From the NCBI GenBank assembly GCA_029962745.1, contig CM057157.1:5681375-5745374 (forward strand): 64,000 nt of DNA, written 5' to 3'. The notes below the pieces were generated by a model. The model saw nothing but the letters and a program-made list of their open reading frames with translations, had not been told where the DNA came from and searched no databases. This document shows positions 22,801 to 37,958 of this stretch, piece after piece. Every line of letters starts with the position of its first letter. Positions within the stretch are counted from its first letter, which is position 1. This DNA is from Echinometra lucunter (lineage: Eukaryota; Echinodermata; Echinoidea; Camarodonta; Echinometridae). A program made the translations under genes and the position numbers.

Positions 22801-25800
22801 TTCATTCTAAAGGCCATTAAAGCAGTAGCAATGGCAAGGTGACAACATCTTTAGATGGATCTTGAAGAGTCAGAAACTGCAACTAATTATCACTTTACAA
22901 GTTGGGATTTGTATCATTTGTAAATCCATCAATTGGGATATAAAAGATGGATATAAATGGACTACAGATATTTTATCTTTTGAATTTTTGACTGGAAATG
23001 TTACTCTCTCTGGGTTTCATCTCCTTTTCTCCCACCTGCCATCCCAATTTATTCCTGTCTTTTCTTTTTTTGTCTGTGGTGTCTCGTTGTACTGTAGGAG
23101 CTGCTGTCCCTCATACGGAATAACCAGGTTGTAGTCATCAGTGGAGAGACTGGATGTGGTAAAACGACTCAAGTTCCCCAGTTCATCCTAGATGATTACA
23201 TCAGAAGAGGCCAGGGGTCAACATGCCGTGTTGTATGCACACAACCAAGAAGGATAAGTGCAATAACTGTGAGTTAGTTTTCATTACATGTTCTTGACCC
23301 ACTTTTATAATAGCACAGAGTCACATCAATATCGATAGCTACTGATTGCAATATGTTGCATTATTCATGTGTAGATTTTTTTTTGGTGAGAGTCTGATAA
23401 GAAAAAGTACCGTCAAACTTGTGTTACAGAAAAGCCACCAGTTTTGTTTCCATGAATATTTTTTTCCATTGCACCATTGCAATGTCTTCAAGGAACGTAT
23501 CCATGATGATTATCTGCACGTAAAGAAGCTGTTCATTTCTCCCTTGGGTGGTCTTGATATACACGGGTGGTATTCTGAAAATTGTCTTATCTCTGTAAGG
23601 ACCACCCATTTTCATCTTTAGTCATGCCCATTTGTCAGCTTTTTACCAATCAAGATGGGTCTTAAAGGATTGGTGGACCAATAGCAGTATCCCTAAAACA
23701 TAGGAATGTGCGTTGCGCTTTATCAGTTTATGGGTCATTGATTAAGTTACGCATTTTATGCACTATACGCAATCAACAGTATTTAATTAACGTCGAGACT
23801 CATGTCCCCCCTCGCTCGAACCAAGTCACGATTTGACGTAAAATCATCGATCCCCACTCTTTAATTTCTTCACAATGTCTCTTCTGTGGCATCTCTAGTA
23901 ACAAACACTCTTTATCTTGCTGGTCGATCATGTACTGCCTGTTTCTGAGCTAGAAATTTGCTGACATTGTGAGATACAATAACCCCTTAGCTTTTTAGTA
24001 AATTTTTGTTGTAATCACCATGGAAGATAAGATAAACAAAAGATACAACAATTACCAGAATACTTATCATCTCGAGAAACTGTCTTAGCGCACATATGTG
24101 AATTACGATTATGCGCAGATTGAACAAAGATACATCAAAAGTTAAGAGAAAAGTTAAGACAATTTTCAGAATACTGATTTTATCTCAACACCAAAGATAT
24201 AACAGTATTAGAGATAAAACAATTTTCAGTATACGGCCCCCGTTTTCACTGTAACTGGAAATGTATATTTAACGTAAATGTAAATATGAAAATTTTCTAA
24301 TTTATCCCAGACTTACCTTCTCATGTCTGATGGGTCACTTAACCCATGGACTACTGGAACTGGGTAGCCTCTGTATCAATTTTATGGGAATTACAGAATT
24401 CAGTAGTCGAGTAATTAATGGGACAAACAGTGAATTGCCATTTGCCTCTTGTATAATGTGTATATAGAGTATCTTCCAAAACAATGTAGCAGTCCCAATC
24501 AAGAGAGGAAAAGGAATTAGAAGTCTTGTTAACCCATTCATGACAGAGGGTCCACATTATGTGGTTTGGTCTATTAACTTTTGATGCAGAGCTCTAAAAA
24601 TCATACCAAATACATGAGCAGAAAGAGCAAAAATTTCTACACTTACTGTGCCCATTTTTGTTGCATCAATATTTGTTGTTTGATGCTTAAATTTTTTTAA
24701 AGGAAAATAAGTATTAAAATCCTTAAATTGGCAATGTGATGAAAATGTTAAAATTTCTGTTTTTCCCTGCAAATTGGCAACTTTATGACTTCTCATCATA
24801 CATTCTGTCAATTTATATTTATTTTAGATGCATGATGTTTTAAAAGAAAAATGTAGCAATAAAAGAAAAATGTTGGTGTTGCCAATTTGAAGAATAAAAG
24901 CTGATCAAATTAGGCTTTAAATAATTCATGTCACGAATGGGTTAACTGATTGAAGGGTTTTTGATGTCTTTCTGGTTTCCAGGTTGCTGAGAGGGTAGCA
25001 GCTGAGAGAGCAGAGAAGTGTGGTCAGGATAATAGCGTTGGTTATCAGATCCGATTAGAGAATGCCTTCCCTCGTACCCAGGGATGCATCCTCTACTGTA
25101 CCACAGGGATACTTCTCAAGTGGCTTGAGGGGGACAAGTAAGTTAACTTTTTTATTCCAGGGATTCTGTTTTTAAGATATTCCACAGACTTGCATGTACA
25201 TCATAGTTTCCTATTTAGGTGGTTATCATGCATTAAAAATTGAATAATTCTAACTCGCACGAAACATGTTTCTGATTAGAGTCTGTTTCTTTTTAGTCTA
25301 CATTATCTGATTCAGCAATCACATTTTTTTCTTATTTTTACAACTTTTTGAACAATATATATCATATTTACAAAGAAATAACAATAGTGGATATTGATCC
25401 AAATCGGTTGCTATCTCCCCTTCATTATATTTTAGATTTACTTTGGGTTTTATTGTTATAAAAAACCTTGATGGCTGATGACGCATTTTTTAGCATTTTC
25501 CTGTTTGATCTAAGATGGAATACAAACAATTTTTCTTTATGAATGTTAGGACAGAATTGCATCTAGATGTGTAAGATTTTTCACTCTCATTACAGGCTCC
25601 TGAAGAGTGTCAGCCATGTTGTCTTAGATGAGGTCCATGAGAGAGATCTTCTTTCAGACTTTCTTCTAATCATACTCAAGGATCTTCTACCAAAGAGGTA
25701 AAGAAAACAATGGATGCACACTGTACATGGTCTCACTATGAACATGGCTGACAAAGAAAGCGGACAAAATAAACAACCTCTCATTCTACCCTTCACAATG

Positions 25801-28763
25801 GTTCTGGTAGTCAAAAGAACATCCCTTCACAGCTATTATGTTTAATCATGTAGTTCCAGGTGAATATGAATGTGACACCTGTTCCACATATTTTGGACAA
25901 TAGCAGTAAAGGGATGTTCTTTTGACTACCAGAACCATTGTGAAGGGTAGAATGAGGGGTTGTTTATTTTGTCCACTTTCTTTGTCTGTCATGTTCATAT
26001 CTGCACTGCACACAAGTACAATGATACGCCAACATGAAGGTGAAGTGTACTTCAATGGAAGAAGAAGAAGAAGAAGAAAATCATGCAGTTATTATAAAAT
26101 AGAAAGGATTAAGAACCGAAGAAGCAGACAAGTCATTCAGAAAGTACGGCTCGTCACTCACGCTTTACTACCAGAAGAGAATGAAAGTGTAGATTTACAT
26201 ATACCTTACATAACTCTGTGTTATCCCACCATACTTCTGTGTAAATAATATATGGAGATGTACACTTTGATTATATTGTTTTTCCATAAATTTGGCACAG
26301 AATGGTAAAAATCCCACTACCTTGAAGTGTTTGGTATGCTGCCTTGGTTAGTTATCACATTTAAGAGTAATAAGCTATTGATCTAGTACAGCTCACTTTG
26401 CACTGTGCAAAAGCAAATGTATCCTAATTCTTTAAACTTTTTTACTTTGACCAACAAAAAACTTAATTTCTGGGAAGCTATTTTGTATTTATAGTGACCT
26501 AAAGCTTCTATTTCTACACCTCTGACTCATTTGGATTGCCTTCCTGGTGCCTCATAACTTACTTTTATTTGTTCATTGAGTCTCGGGTCGAATCATTTTC
26601 TATGGTTGATTTCAAACTTTTTCTGGTGTGATGCAGTAATTTATGTACTTATTAATGCTTTTTAAGCTCTTTAAGTGCTTCTAATCTTTCAACATGTGAA
26701 GTTTTCTTCATAATTATTCAATTTGCTTTCAGGAGAGACCTGAAGCTGATTTTGATGAGTGCTACTCTCCGAGCAGAACTCTTCTCAGATTACTTTGGTC
26801 AGGCTCCCATGGTCAACATTCCAGGTTTCACGTTCGCTGTCAGAGAGTATTATCTAGAAGACATTCTCGAGATGACCAGGTAAATTCTCAGTCAATCATT
26901 GCTCACAAGATGCGTCTCTCATTTAACCCATTGGCTACAGGAACCGAGTGCCCCTGCCCTAAACCTATGGGAATTCAGTTGACAACAAGTATTGCCTTTG
27001 ATTTATGTACTTATGATTCTTCTATACTTCTTCCTTTCTTATCTTCTTTTACACTTTCTCCCGTTATATCCTGGTAATGAATTCCGGGGGATGTTTCATA
27101 AAGCTGTTCGTAAGTTACGCACAACTTTACGCATGACTGGAACATGTTCTTGGGTGCTAATCAGATTCTCAATCATTTACATGTAGCACAAGAACATATA
27201 ACCAGTCGTGCGTAACTTACAAACAGCTTTATGAAACACCCTCATTCTCTTCTCTACTACCATATTTTCACCCCCTCATTACAGAAAACAGCATTCATGT
27301 GTATGTTACATATATATAACTTGACGTATTTGACGAAACTTTTATTCAGGATAGTGTGATAATCAACATTTGAAATTCTTTAAGAACTGTTCTGCATGTA
27401 CAATCTGAAAAAGGGAATATGTTTGCATTTGTTGTAGATGTGATGTATGACAGTGCATGTGTATATATATACGGTCAAATTGATATACAGTTAGTATCAC
27501 TGAACTATGAGTGAGATGTTTCATTTCTTCAGTTTAAGACTTGATATATGTGGACCATACGTTAAACAAATTTGATTTTCCATTGCAAGAATGTTCCAGA
27601 TATTCGTTTATTTAAGAAAAAGAGATACTAAAAACAAACATTGAAAAAATATAAATTAAAAAAAGTAAATATAGGATAATAGAATAGGAAGAAATGCATA
27701 TTGTTGTTTGCAGGAAGCTAACAAGAACAGTTGTAAATGTAACAGAAAATTGAAACCGTTACAATGGATTATTGTATTGTTAACAAAAGTAAATGTATAT
27801 TTTAACAATAATTCCATAAATCAAATATATAAGATGAAATAAATTATAGTAACAACATAAATACAGCAATTAGCATAGGCATGTGTGTCTAGCATTTGAA
27901 TTTAAGGTTTGGATGAGGGATTTGTACCAAGACCATGATTGAATTACCCATTCACTCTGCTTTTGTAGCGGATAAAAGTCTGTCAAGAAAAAATTACATA
28001 TATGTTTGTGACATATTGATTAACTGCCATGATTGCACCCATTGTTTCTTGTTTCTTCTTGTTTGTTTCGAGATACATGTGTATGTAAAATTATCATACC
28101 AGGTATGAACCTCCAAGACCAAACAACACTCGCAAAGAACCAGTTTGGGTAAAGTACAAGAAAGGAAAGAGAAATAGGGAGGAAGAAATGGAGAAGGAAC
28201 GACAATATCGCAAGAAGTTTGATGAATACATTGATGCTATGAGGGGAACGTGAGTATAGTTTTTGTCATGGATCTTTTGAATGCAGAATATTTTTGTGTT
28301 AACTTTTGTCCTTATCTAAAAGTCAAAGTTGCAAGTAAGTATTTGCATTTGCCCTTAATTATAAAAACAAAATCATTACAATAGCTCTTCTTGTTAGGTG
28401 AAATATGTGTATTTATTTGTACTTGACTGTAATATCACATTTGCTGTTGCTAGGTAATAGCTCTTCTTGTTAGGTGAAATATGTGTATTTATTTGTACTT
28501 GACTGTAATATCACATTTGCTGTTGCTAGGTAGCATACACTGTACATACATAAATTTACATTGTTTAAAGTGCCATAAGAGAAGTTTCTTTTAATCCTAA
28601 AAGAACTGGGGGGAGGGGGTGGGGCATCATAGCCCCCTAGACAATTTTCGCTGTGCAATTTGAACGGCTGCATTTCCTTATTACTGTATAGTACAAAACC
28701 ATTCTTAAATGTAATTTTTTTCACCCTTTTCTCCCCATTCCCCTTTACCCCTTTTTCTTGCTG

Positions 28764-28802
<39 letters not shown>

Positions 28803-31800
28803 GTTTTCTTTTGTTTTCCTTTATTCTTGTGTCTATATATATCTTTTGTTTCCTCTCTCTCTGTCTTCCATTTTTCCCTTCTTCAAACTTCCCATCTTTA
28901 TTTACTTTCTTTTTGATCCGTCTGCTTTCTTCTCTATCTGGTAGGTACTCAGAACAAGTGGTGGAGATCCTGTCATACATGGATCATGAGGTCATAGATC
29001 TAGATCTCACTGTTGAACTACTACGCTACATCTCACTGAAGAAACCAGTAAGATTCCTTTGCTTATTGATGATCTGTAGTTGTTTTCCCCCTAGTGGCAA
29101 TATAAAGGGCACAAGATGTGTATGTATAACATGACTTGCAAGTAACTTCCTTTTACACAACTTGTAGAGAAAAGAAAAAGAAGAATATCCTTGTGGAAAG
29201 ACTAATGTAGGGTTCATACCTTCAGTTGTGAGGTGAAAGTCTAGAAACAAAAGTACTTGTTAGCTACGACTAGGACCTGCACACCAATAACTGAGCAATG
29301 TCATTCAATGATAGAATGATGTGCATTTAGATTGCCTTACTAGGAGCTTGCAGCATAAAGCATTGTGGATACATGTAACAAATTCAAGAAATTTTTATAA
29401 TTTTTTATTTTGACTAATGAAATGGTAAGCTGATTTTTCTGTTACAGGGCCAGTGCAATAGCACTTTAGACCTTCAGAAACCACTATCCCCTGCTGTGAT
29501 ATGACACATTCTTGACCCTGGACGAAACACTGACCTAGCCCCAACCTTAATCCAAAACCAAACCTTAAAACTCATTTAAAACCCCAATGCTGTATCTCTT
29601 ATGAAAAAGTGAAAAAGAGAAAAACAAAACAAAACAGCTAGAGCAGTTGTCACACAGCACTTCAGCAATCAATGTTTTCTCCCCAGGCTGGTGCAGTGCT
29701 TGTCTTCCTATCTCATTTAGACTTTCGCAATCTGTAATCAATGTTTCCTCCCCAGGATGGTGCAGTGCTTGTCTTCTTACCTGGATGGGATCAGATTAGT
29801 AAACTTCATGACAAACTCACCTCCCAGACTCTCTTCTCTGGTAATAGATTTCTCATCATTCCTCTACATTCCATGATGCCTACCATCAACCAAAGACAGG
29901 TTGGTGCTAGCATGACTTCCAGGACTCACATAAAGCCCAGCATACACCTTACGATCTGACTGGCTCATGACTGGTCCATGACTGAGTGAGAGGAGATGTG
30001 ACGTCACTGCTTTGGTCAGTCGTGAGTCGTAGACCAGTCAGAGGCCAGTCCGAAGGGCAGTCGGAAGGATTTGATATGTCGAATCTTCATGACTGGATCG
30101 CAAGAGATCGTAGGCTCAATACATCTTCCAGCCAATTGTTATTGATATGACGTCAGAGTTAGACGGATGGGTCTGGAATCGCAAGGTGTGCGGTGTCGAG
30201 GCTTACGACTGCTGCACGACTCACCTCTTCTCACTCAGTTGTGGACCAGTCATGAGCCAGTCGGATCATAAGGTGTGCGCTGGGCTTAAAGCAGCATTGA
30301 AAGATTGCCTTGTATTTCTTGTCTTCAAAGTGTCCTGAGCATCAAAACACATTTTTGGTCTTTATGTTTGAGGTTACTATGTATGTGTCGCTGTACTGTA
30401 TTTAAAATATGAACTTCAAATATCACTTCTATAGGAAGATATTGGGAGTTCATATATACTTTCAGTTAGTGTAACAGTGATAATAATATAAAGCATTTAG
30501 TATGCTTTCCATATTAAACTATGTGCCTTTACACAAAATAACCATACATGACATACAAGAATTTGATCAGAATAGGTACATACACATACGTGTAGGCATC
30601 AAAATTATTTTACTTCATATTTCATAGAGCTTTCATCGATGGTAGAGCTGTTTTGTAAATACACAAGTCATAAATGATTAAGTATCTCAGATGTGCTTGG
30701 TAACAAATGGGAGAAAATTTTGGTCTTGCCAATCTGTTATTTGTTGTGTGAATGTGCTGTATCTGTATCATGTGGATGATGTCCATTAGGTATTTGATCA
30801 CCCTCCCCCTGGGGTAAGGAAGATCATCATAGCAACCAACATCGCAGAAACCAGCATCACCATAGATGATGTGGTCTATGTGGTCAACCTGGGACGAGTC
30901 AAGGAAACCAACTTTGATGTGGCTAACAACATGAGGACGATGAAAGCTGAATGGGTTAGCAAGGCATCGGCTCACCAGAGGAGAGGGCGAGCTGGCAGGT
31001 AAAGATATTGAAGAGTTTGCATTATGGGAAAGAAGATGAAGAATGTGTTATAGCTATAACAGTGATGAGACTGTTCTATAGATAAGATGAAGATGATTGT
31101 GATGATAATGACTTAATGAAGGAATGTAATTTTGTTAGTGAACTTATTGTGATACATCTTGTTGTGATGACAACTGTTGATGAAGCAAGTGGTTATTGAA
31201 GTGGAGATGGTAGCAATTTATTATTACTTGAATTAAAATCATTGTAATGCTTGGGTTATAATGAAGGCATGCCTCATAACTATTTGGATACTGTAAATGC
31301 AGAAATATTCGCGGTACATTAATTTTTGCGGATTTTGCGCTATTTTCAGCAAGCGCGAATTCTAGAACTCGTGAAAATATTAGCACAATGGACACTGATT
31401 TGCGCATCAGCTGAGGAAATGCGTGTTTGAATCCAATTCAGCGTAGACTACGTTTATGTAGTTGTGTCTGCCGTATACATTTGAATGAACAGCGTACGTG
31501 TGTGAAAAAATAAATGGAGCCGTGCTGATCATGTTCAAATGTGACCTATAGCTAGGGCAGAATAACGAATGTCATGCATTGAAATATCAAATCAAATCTT
31601 GGACTTTTGTGAGTACGTATGTGCAGCGCGAATTTAAGAACCCGCAAATATGTTTTTGGGTTGCTCAGCTCGAAAAAATTAATCACGCGAAAATAACAGC
31701 ATTGAGAGTAGTTAGAAACTTTGATAATTACATCACTATGGTTTCATAATAAGTAATGGGAGAATCCCGAATATGACAGTGATGATGTTGATTATAAACA

Positions 31801-32934
31801 TTTTGATAAGTATTTGTTTACCATCTCCTTCTTGGTCATTGACAGTAGAGTCTTTTTTGTATGAATTTCACATCATGGAGTGTATTCATATAATTGCTTT
31901 CATCCAGGGTGAAGGATGGAGAATGTTACCACGTGTACAGCCAGCTGAAGGCATCCCAAATGGAGGAATACCAACTACCAGAGATCAAGAGAACTCCACT
32001 TGAAGAACTCTGTCTCAACATTAAGGTAAAATCTCTTTGTGACCTCAGCAGTTTTCAAGTGATACCCTGTAGGGGCCATGTATTCACCAATATTTTTTCT
32101 GGATATCAATTTTAATTGTCACAAAACCTTATGTTGTGGTCTCATAGCAACTTTCATTTTGATCAACATCTAACAGTCTGTCATAGCTTGTTTACGAGAA
32201 GGGTCCTGACATATCAACTGTTTTGCTTGTGTTTCAGACCCTGAAGCTTGGCAGTGTGTATCATTTCATCAGTAAAGCCATGGAAGTCCCAGATGAAAGA
32301 GCCATCCAACTTGCCATCAGCAGTCTCAAACAAATGGTATCTATCTTTTTTTTACTTCCCATATTAAAGGCCTGTTCTCTTTCCCATAACTGGATGAATT
32401 AAAGAATTTAAAGGGGAGGAGGGATAAATTAAATGACTTTCATTCATATTTCTTTCCATAAATGTTGTTCTCTTTCACTCACATGTGTTTGTTTTTATCT
32501 TTGTATAAGCATTGCTATTCAACAAACAGAAATTTCAGTATTTTTTTTCTGCAAAGTGGTATAGGTTCTGCTCCCTGTCATTATATGTGTGCAACTTATA
32601 TCAACTTATATCTGAGCAGGGAAAATAGGAACTACTTCTGCACTTTCTGTCAAGGTTTCTTTGGGTTTGGTTGAAATTCAGTAAAGCATATTTCGGTCTT
32701 GCACATGTGGGACATGGTGTTTGATATGCATTTATGTATTTTTGTTTTCAGAGAGCCTTTGATAACAATGAGGAGCTAACAGCACTGGGATACCATCTAT
32801 CACGTCTTCCGGTGGAGCCTCGTATTGGTAAGATGATGCTGTTTGGTGCCATGTTCTGCTGTCTGGATCCTATCCTCACCATAGCAGCATCCCTCAGCTG
32901 GAAGGATCCATTCTACATTCCACTTGTAAGTACA

Positions 32935-32969
<35 letters not shown>

Positions 32970-35900
32970 CTTCCCAATAAATATGTAAACCACTAGATTG
33001 TTTAATAAATATTCATGCTATTCAAATAATTTTATGGTGTCATGCTAAGTTTTCTCTGTATGAATCCATTTTAGAGTCCACTCCCCCCCCCCCCAAAAAA
33101 AGGTACAGGCACTAAAAATTCACACCTTTTAAATTATTGAAATAGGATACAAGTTTGAAAGTGTTTATTATGGTATGTATTATAGAAGTAGAAAATTAAA
33201 GAATATACAGATTGAGACTGTTGTGGTCTCATGTGATTTAGAACATATAGGAAACTTTGATTCCATGAAAGTCTTAACTTATCACATGTAATCATTTTCT
33301 TTGAGAATCAGTGCTTTGTTAACCTTTTCAATCATTTCATGTACCAGTTTACCTCGTATCATATCGTACATTAATAGTTGCATGTCAGACAGTTTAATTT
33401 GTTTTTCTGTAGGGTAAAGAGAAGCTAGCCGATGAGAGGCGTAGGGAGCTTTCCAACAACACTCGTAGTGATCATCTCATGTTATGTAATGCTATGAGTG
33501 GATGGGAAGAAGCCAAGGAAAACAGAGAGGATGGGTCTTACTGTTGGCGGAACTTCATGTCTTCAAATATCTTGAGTGTAAATTCCCTTTTCCCTTAATG
33601 AAGTCATGTTCTTGACATTACCTTTACTTTATTGTTATTGATGTTTTTGTTATAGGTATTATTATCAGTTATCATTAATCTTGATATATTTGTTGCCGTC
33701 TGCGGCTGGGAGGGGAAAAGCAAGCTTAATCACTGTGATCTGCTCTGCAGTCCAATGAGAAAAGAAGCATCTCATTATATTTCTCAAAATGGATGTTTTC
33801 TTGATTTTTGGTACTTTTTTGTATGCTCTACATGATAATGAAGGAATTGAGGTCACATGACCCCCAATTTCCAAAATATACACATAACAAAAGGAAGAAA
33901 TTCCATAGATTTCCACATGAAGCAGGGAAATATTTCATTCATTCATTAAGAAATCATTGTACAAAGTTGCTTCCTTTTGTCATTGGTCAAAGTGCATTGG
34001 GTCTGTCCTTGTGATATTGGGATGTGGAAGCGTCCCATTACACTGGGATTTCCTCCTACGCTTCCTGGAATAGTGCAGTGGGTTCTTACCATGCAAAGGT
34101 AGTGACTCTTGTAATTCACTTTATGTAATTGCATTGTACTTCAAGCGAAACATGGTATATACCATATATTAGATGGAGTGTTGGGACTTGTACATGTAGA
34201 TATTAAATAAACAAAAACTGGGTGATGTCGCACTCAGATATACTGTACGTAAAAAATACATTTTCACGACCAGAAACTACTATGAAGACCATGTCCTTGA
34301 TTTAATTATAAATATATGTATCTTGACTTCCTTGTTACTTGACATAACTTAATATATTTAATACAAAATTAAATAAATAATAAGTTGAAGTTACACAGTT
34401 GACGTGTGGTTCATAAGTACTGATGAACCACACGTCAACTGTGTAACTTGAACTTATTATTTATTTTATGCTCTGCCTCATCACGGACATCGAGCACTCT
34501 TAAGTTTATAAGGATAGCATTCACCAAGTGTTAATACAAAAATTATATTGTAGATATCAAGTCTTTTAACCCGTTGACCACTGGTACCATGTTGCCCCTT
34601 TATCAAATCTGTATGAATAAGAGAATCCAGTAATCAACGGGTTAAGACTCGAAGATGTAAGACTGAAGGGGCTTTTCTAATTAGTTGTGCGATCGTTTGC
34701 GACCATTTGGTCACATGATATGTTGCACACAATTGCAAACGGTCGCAAACCATTGCACAGCCAATTGTGAAAGGGGTTTTAAGACTTTAGACTTCAGGTT
34801 TCAAATAACCTAAAATTGAAACTGATTTTCAAACAGATGCTGAGTAAGATGAAGGGTCAATTCTGTGATGTTCTCCATCATTTGAGGTTTGTCTCTCACA
34901 AATCACCCAAACACAGTGATGCAAATAGAAATTCAGGTATGTGTTTTTTTAAAGATTTACTTCCTTGTGGAGCTATGCTCAGTGAAAGTATGTTACAAGA
35001 TACTTTGATTAGTTTTGTAATTTCCTATTTTTTTTCCTTTCAGTTTAGTTTTTCTGATTTGTGCCTTGTCAAGTTCTTTGAAATCTTTTTGTCTTTTACT
35101 TTCGTGTCTCTTCTTTCAAGGCTTCAGCAAGATACAGTGCAATATATTAAAAGTTTCATTTCCTGTTTGTTTCCTTCCCTCTTGTGTTGGCTCAAATATT
35201 CTTTCAATGCTACATTGGAGAGTTTCCCTTCATCATTATTCAACTCTCACACATTTTTTGTTTTCTTCGTTTTCCTTTTTTTTCTTGCTCTCTCTTTCTA
35301 TATTTCTTAGTTCCCTACTTACATTCTCTCTCTGCCACGTTGTGTCGACACATAATCTTTTCTAAACTTATGATAATTGACATTTTTGTGAATAGCGTAT
35401 CTTGCTGAAGATTTTCACATTGCTGTTTCTCAGATGAATACAGTATTTCACTCATATCTGTCTTGGTTTATTGTCCCTCTAGGCATTTTATTAATAAAAC
35501 TGAGGCAGCTTTCAGATACAGTTAGCTTTCATAGCATCAGTCCTCATTGCTTATGTTTCTGTATGTCTCTCAATAGTTTGGTGTTAGAGCAGTGGTCCCT
35601 TAACCACAAAGTCCTGATTTCAAAACCAGGTACATGTGATTCAGCATTTTAGGAAAACATGCATACTCTGTTCCCTACTACTGAGGATAGAACTTGAAGC
35701 CATAGGTCTCTTGGGCCCTCTTTCTTAAAATGTGTGTTTTAATGCAACAGAAAAAAAATGCAAGTCCCTAATTATGAGTCCTGATTGTTTGATGATAGTC
35801 AAGCTGAATTGTTTTTTTGAATTTTTAGTTTGTGCATTTTTATTTTATTTCATATTATTTGCATTTTAATGACCCTGAACCCTCATATTGTTTGCATTTT

Positions 35901-37906
35901 AATATTTCATATTGTTTGAATTTTAACCACCCTGTACCCTCTTACCTAAAAAAGTTGCATTTAAATGCTACTAGAAAATTTAAATCGTACACGTGTCTTC
36001 AAGCGTACAATAGTCTATTGAAAATATTGTGTTTGATCTTATAGAGAATGAGCAGCTTGTGAAGGCTGTTTTGTGTGCTGGTCTCTACCCAAAGGTTGCT
36101 CACATAGACAAAGTGCCTTTCAGCAGGAAGACAGGTCAGTTTAGGTGAGTCTGAAGTTTTCTATTTCATTGTATCAGTTTAAATATGGGATAACAGCAAT
36201 GAGGTGTCCATGAGTGCTATCCCTTTTGTGATGATTGTCATTTACATGTGAATTATTTTTCAATTTATCTTGTTTTTAAAAGTACAGTATTGACATTGAA
36301 GTTACATAGTTCTAAAGTGGAGCTTTTAATGCAAAACATGCAATATATATCCAGCAAAAATAGCATATTTACATGCACTTTATCACACGTTCTATTGCAC
36401 ACATTTTAAGGTGTTTTTTTTCTTTGTATTTCTAAAGCTTACTCAAATTTTGGTATGTGTATAAAAACTTCTGAGTACGGAGAATTCGTTTTGAATATTC
36501 TTGTTCTGTGTCTACGGCATACAACTTTTAACACTTTCTCACTAATGTTATCAAACCATCTTCTCAGAATTACCTGTACTTTGTAGGAGAGAGAGCAATT
36601 CATTTTCCTTCATGTTTTCAAATGTCAACTTATGCTCTTTGATCTAAGGGACTTTAGGATAAAATGAGGCTACTTCTACTTCATTCATTTGATTTTGAGG
36701 TGTTCATCAATATTTTGACAGAGTTTGGAAAATTGCTGAAGTGGCCATTTAATTTTCTTTGGAAGGAAAAAAGGTTTTAATGAAAAAAAAAAGATCAATA
36801 TGGTAAGGATAGGGACAGTGAATGTTGATTTCAACCAGGAATAATATGAATTACATTTATTGGACAGTAGAAGTAACACTAAATCATTAGTGCAAAAGTG
36901 ATTTCATATTCCATGAGACTGATCCTACACTACTGATCTTGATTTAAGAAATATGTTAACATTTTGGCAGGGTTAGGAAATAAAGTGCTCCTTTCATTTT
37001 CTTGGAAGGGAAACAAATTCCATGAGATTGATCCTTCACTTACTATCTTGATTCCTTTACTAGTATCCCTTTGGAAATGTTTTTTTGTCATCTGAATTGT
37101 ATCATTTTCAAAGATGGAAAAGTTTGAATTGCACCATGTATCAGTGGTGCACTATTCCACACTGCTAACAGACTATGGTTATCTCTAACAGGCCTCCAAA
37201 GCTGAGTACACCAGAAGATGGCAGTGTTCAAATCCATCCCAAGTCAGTCAATGCTCAGGAAACGACCTTCAGCAGTAAATGGTTGCTCTATCATCTTAAA
37301 ATCAAGTCAACAAATGTAAGCGATCAGATTTCATCTTTGCCCATAATCTCCATTGAAACGAGGGAATATTAAAATGACCTGTTCAATATGATGCTTACAA
37401 AAAGTGTAAGCTTCTCTGTGCAGTCTATGCCCTTGATCTATGTTGGAATGAAGAAGCATTACAATAACTTATTGTTTATAAGTGTCTCCAAGGCATCACT
37501 CCTATCAATCTTAACTCTCTCCGTACCCATGCTATTCTACTAGCTTTGTCCTTCATTCAAGCTCAGACATTACTCATGTGCCTAAAACAAACAGCAAAGC
37601 TGGTTACAATGCTTTTATGGCTTCTGCACCGCAACTGTGGAAGATGTCCCGTGATTGTCCACCTATCCCCTTCAATGGATATGTTTAAGAGGAATAAAAA
37701 GAAAAGAACTGTTAGACTTAACTTTGATCATAAACTTTCTTTTTTATGCTGATTGTTTGAATTTGTAAGCAAATTGAAACCGCTCATGTCTGTGTAAGAG
37801 TGCCATAGCAATGAACTCATTGGATCGTATTGTATATAATTCTTTTACCAAATGCACCTCCTCATTCCTCTCTTCAATTTCTTTTCCCAATGCTATTGAA
37901 ATTGGA

Positions 37907-37958
<52 letters not shown>

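Noticed and set aside
28470..28980. Arg/Glu repeat frames on the minus strand
   Set aside because: Translation of the (CT)n microsatellite in DHX36 intron 8.
35583..35635. A second tRNA gene
   Set aside because: Only loosely tRNA-like with a degenerate B box; at most a remnant.
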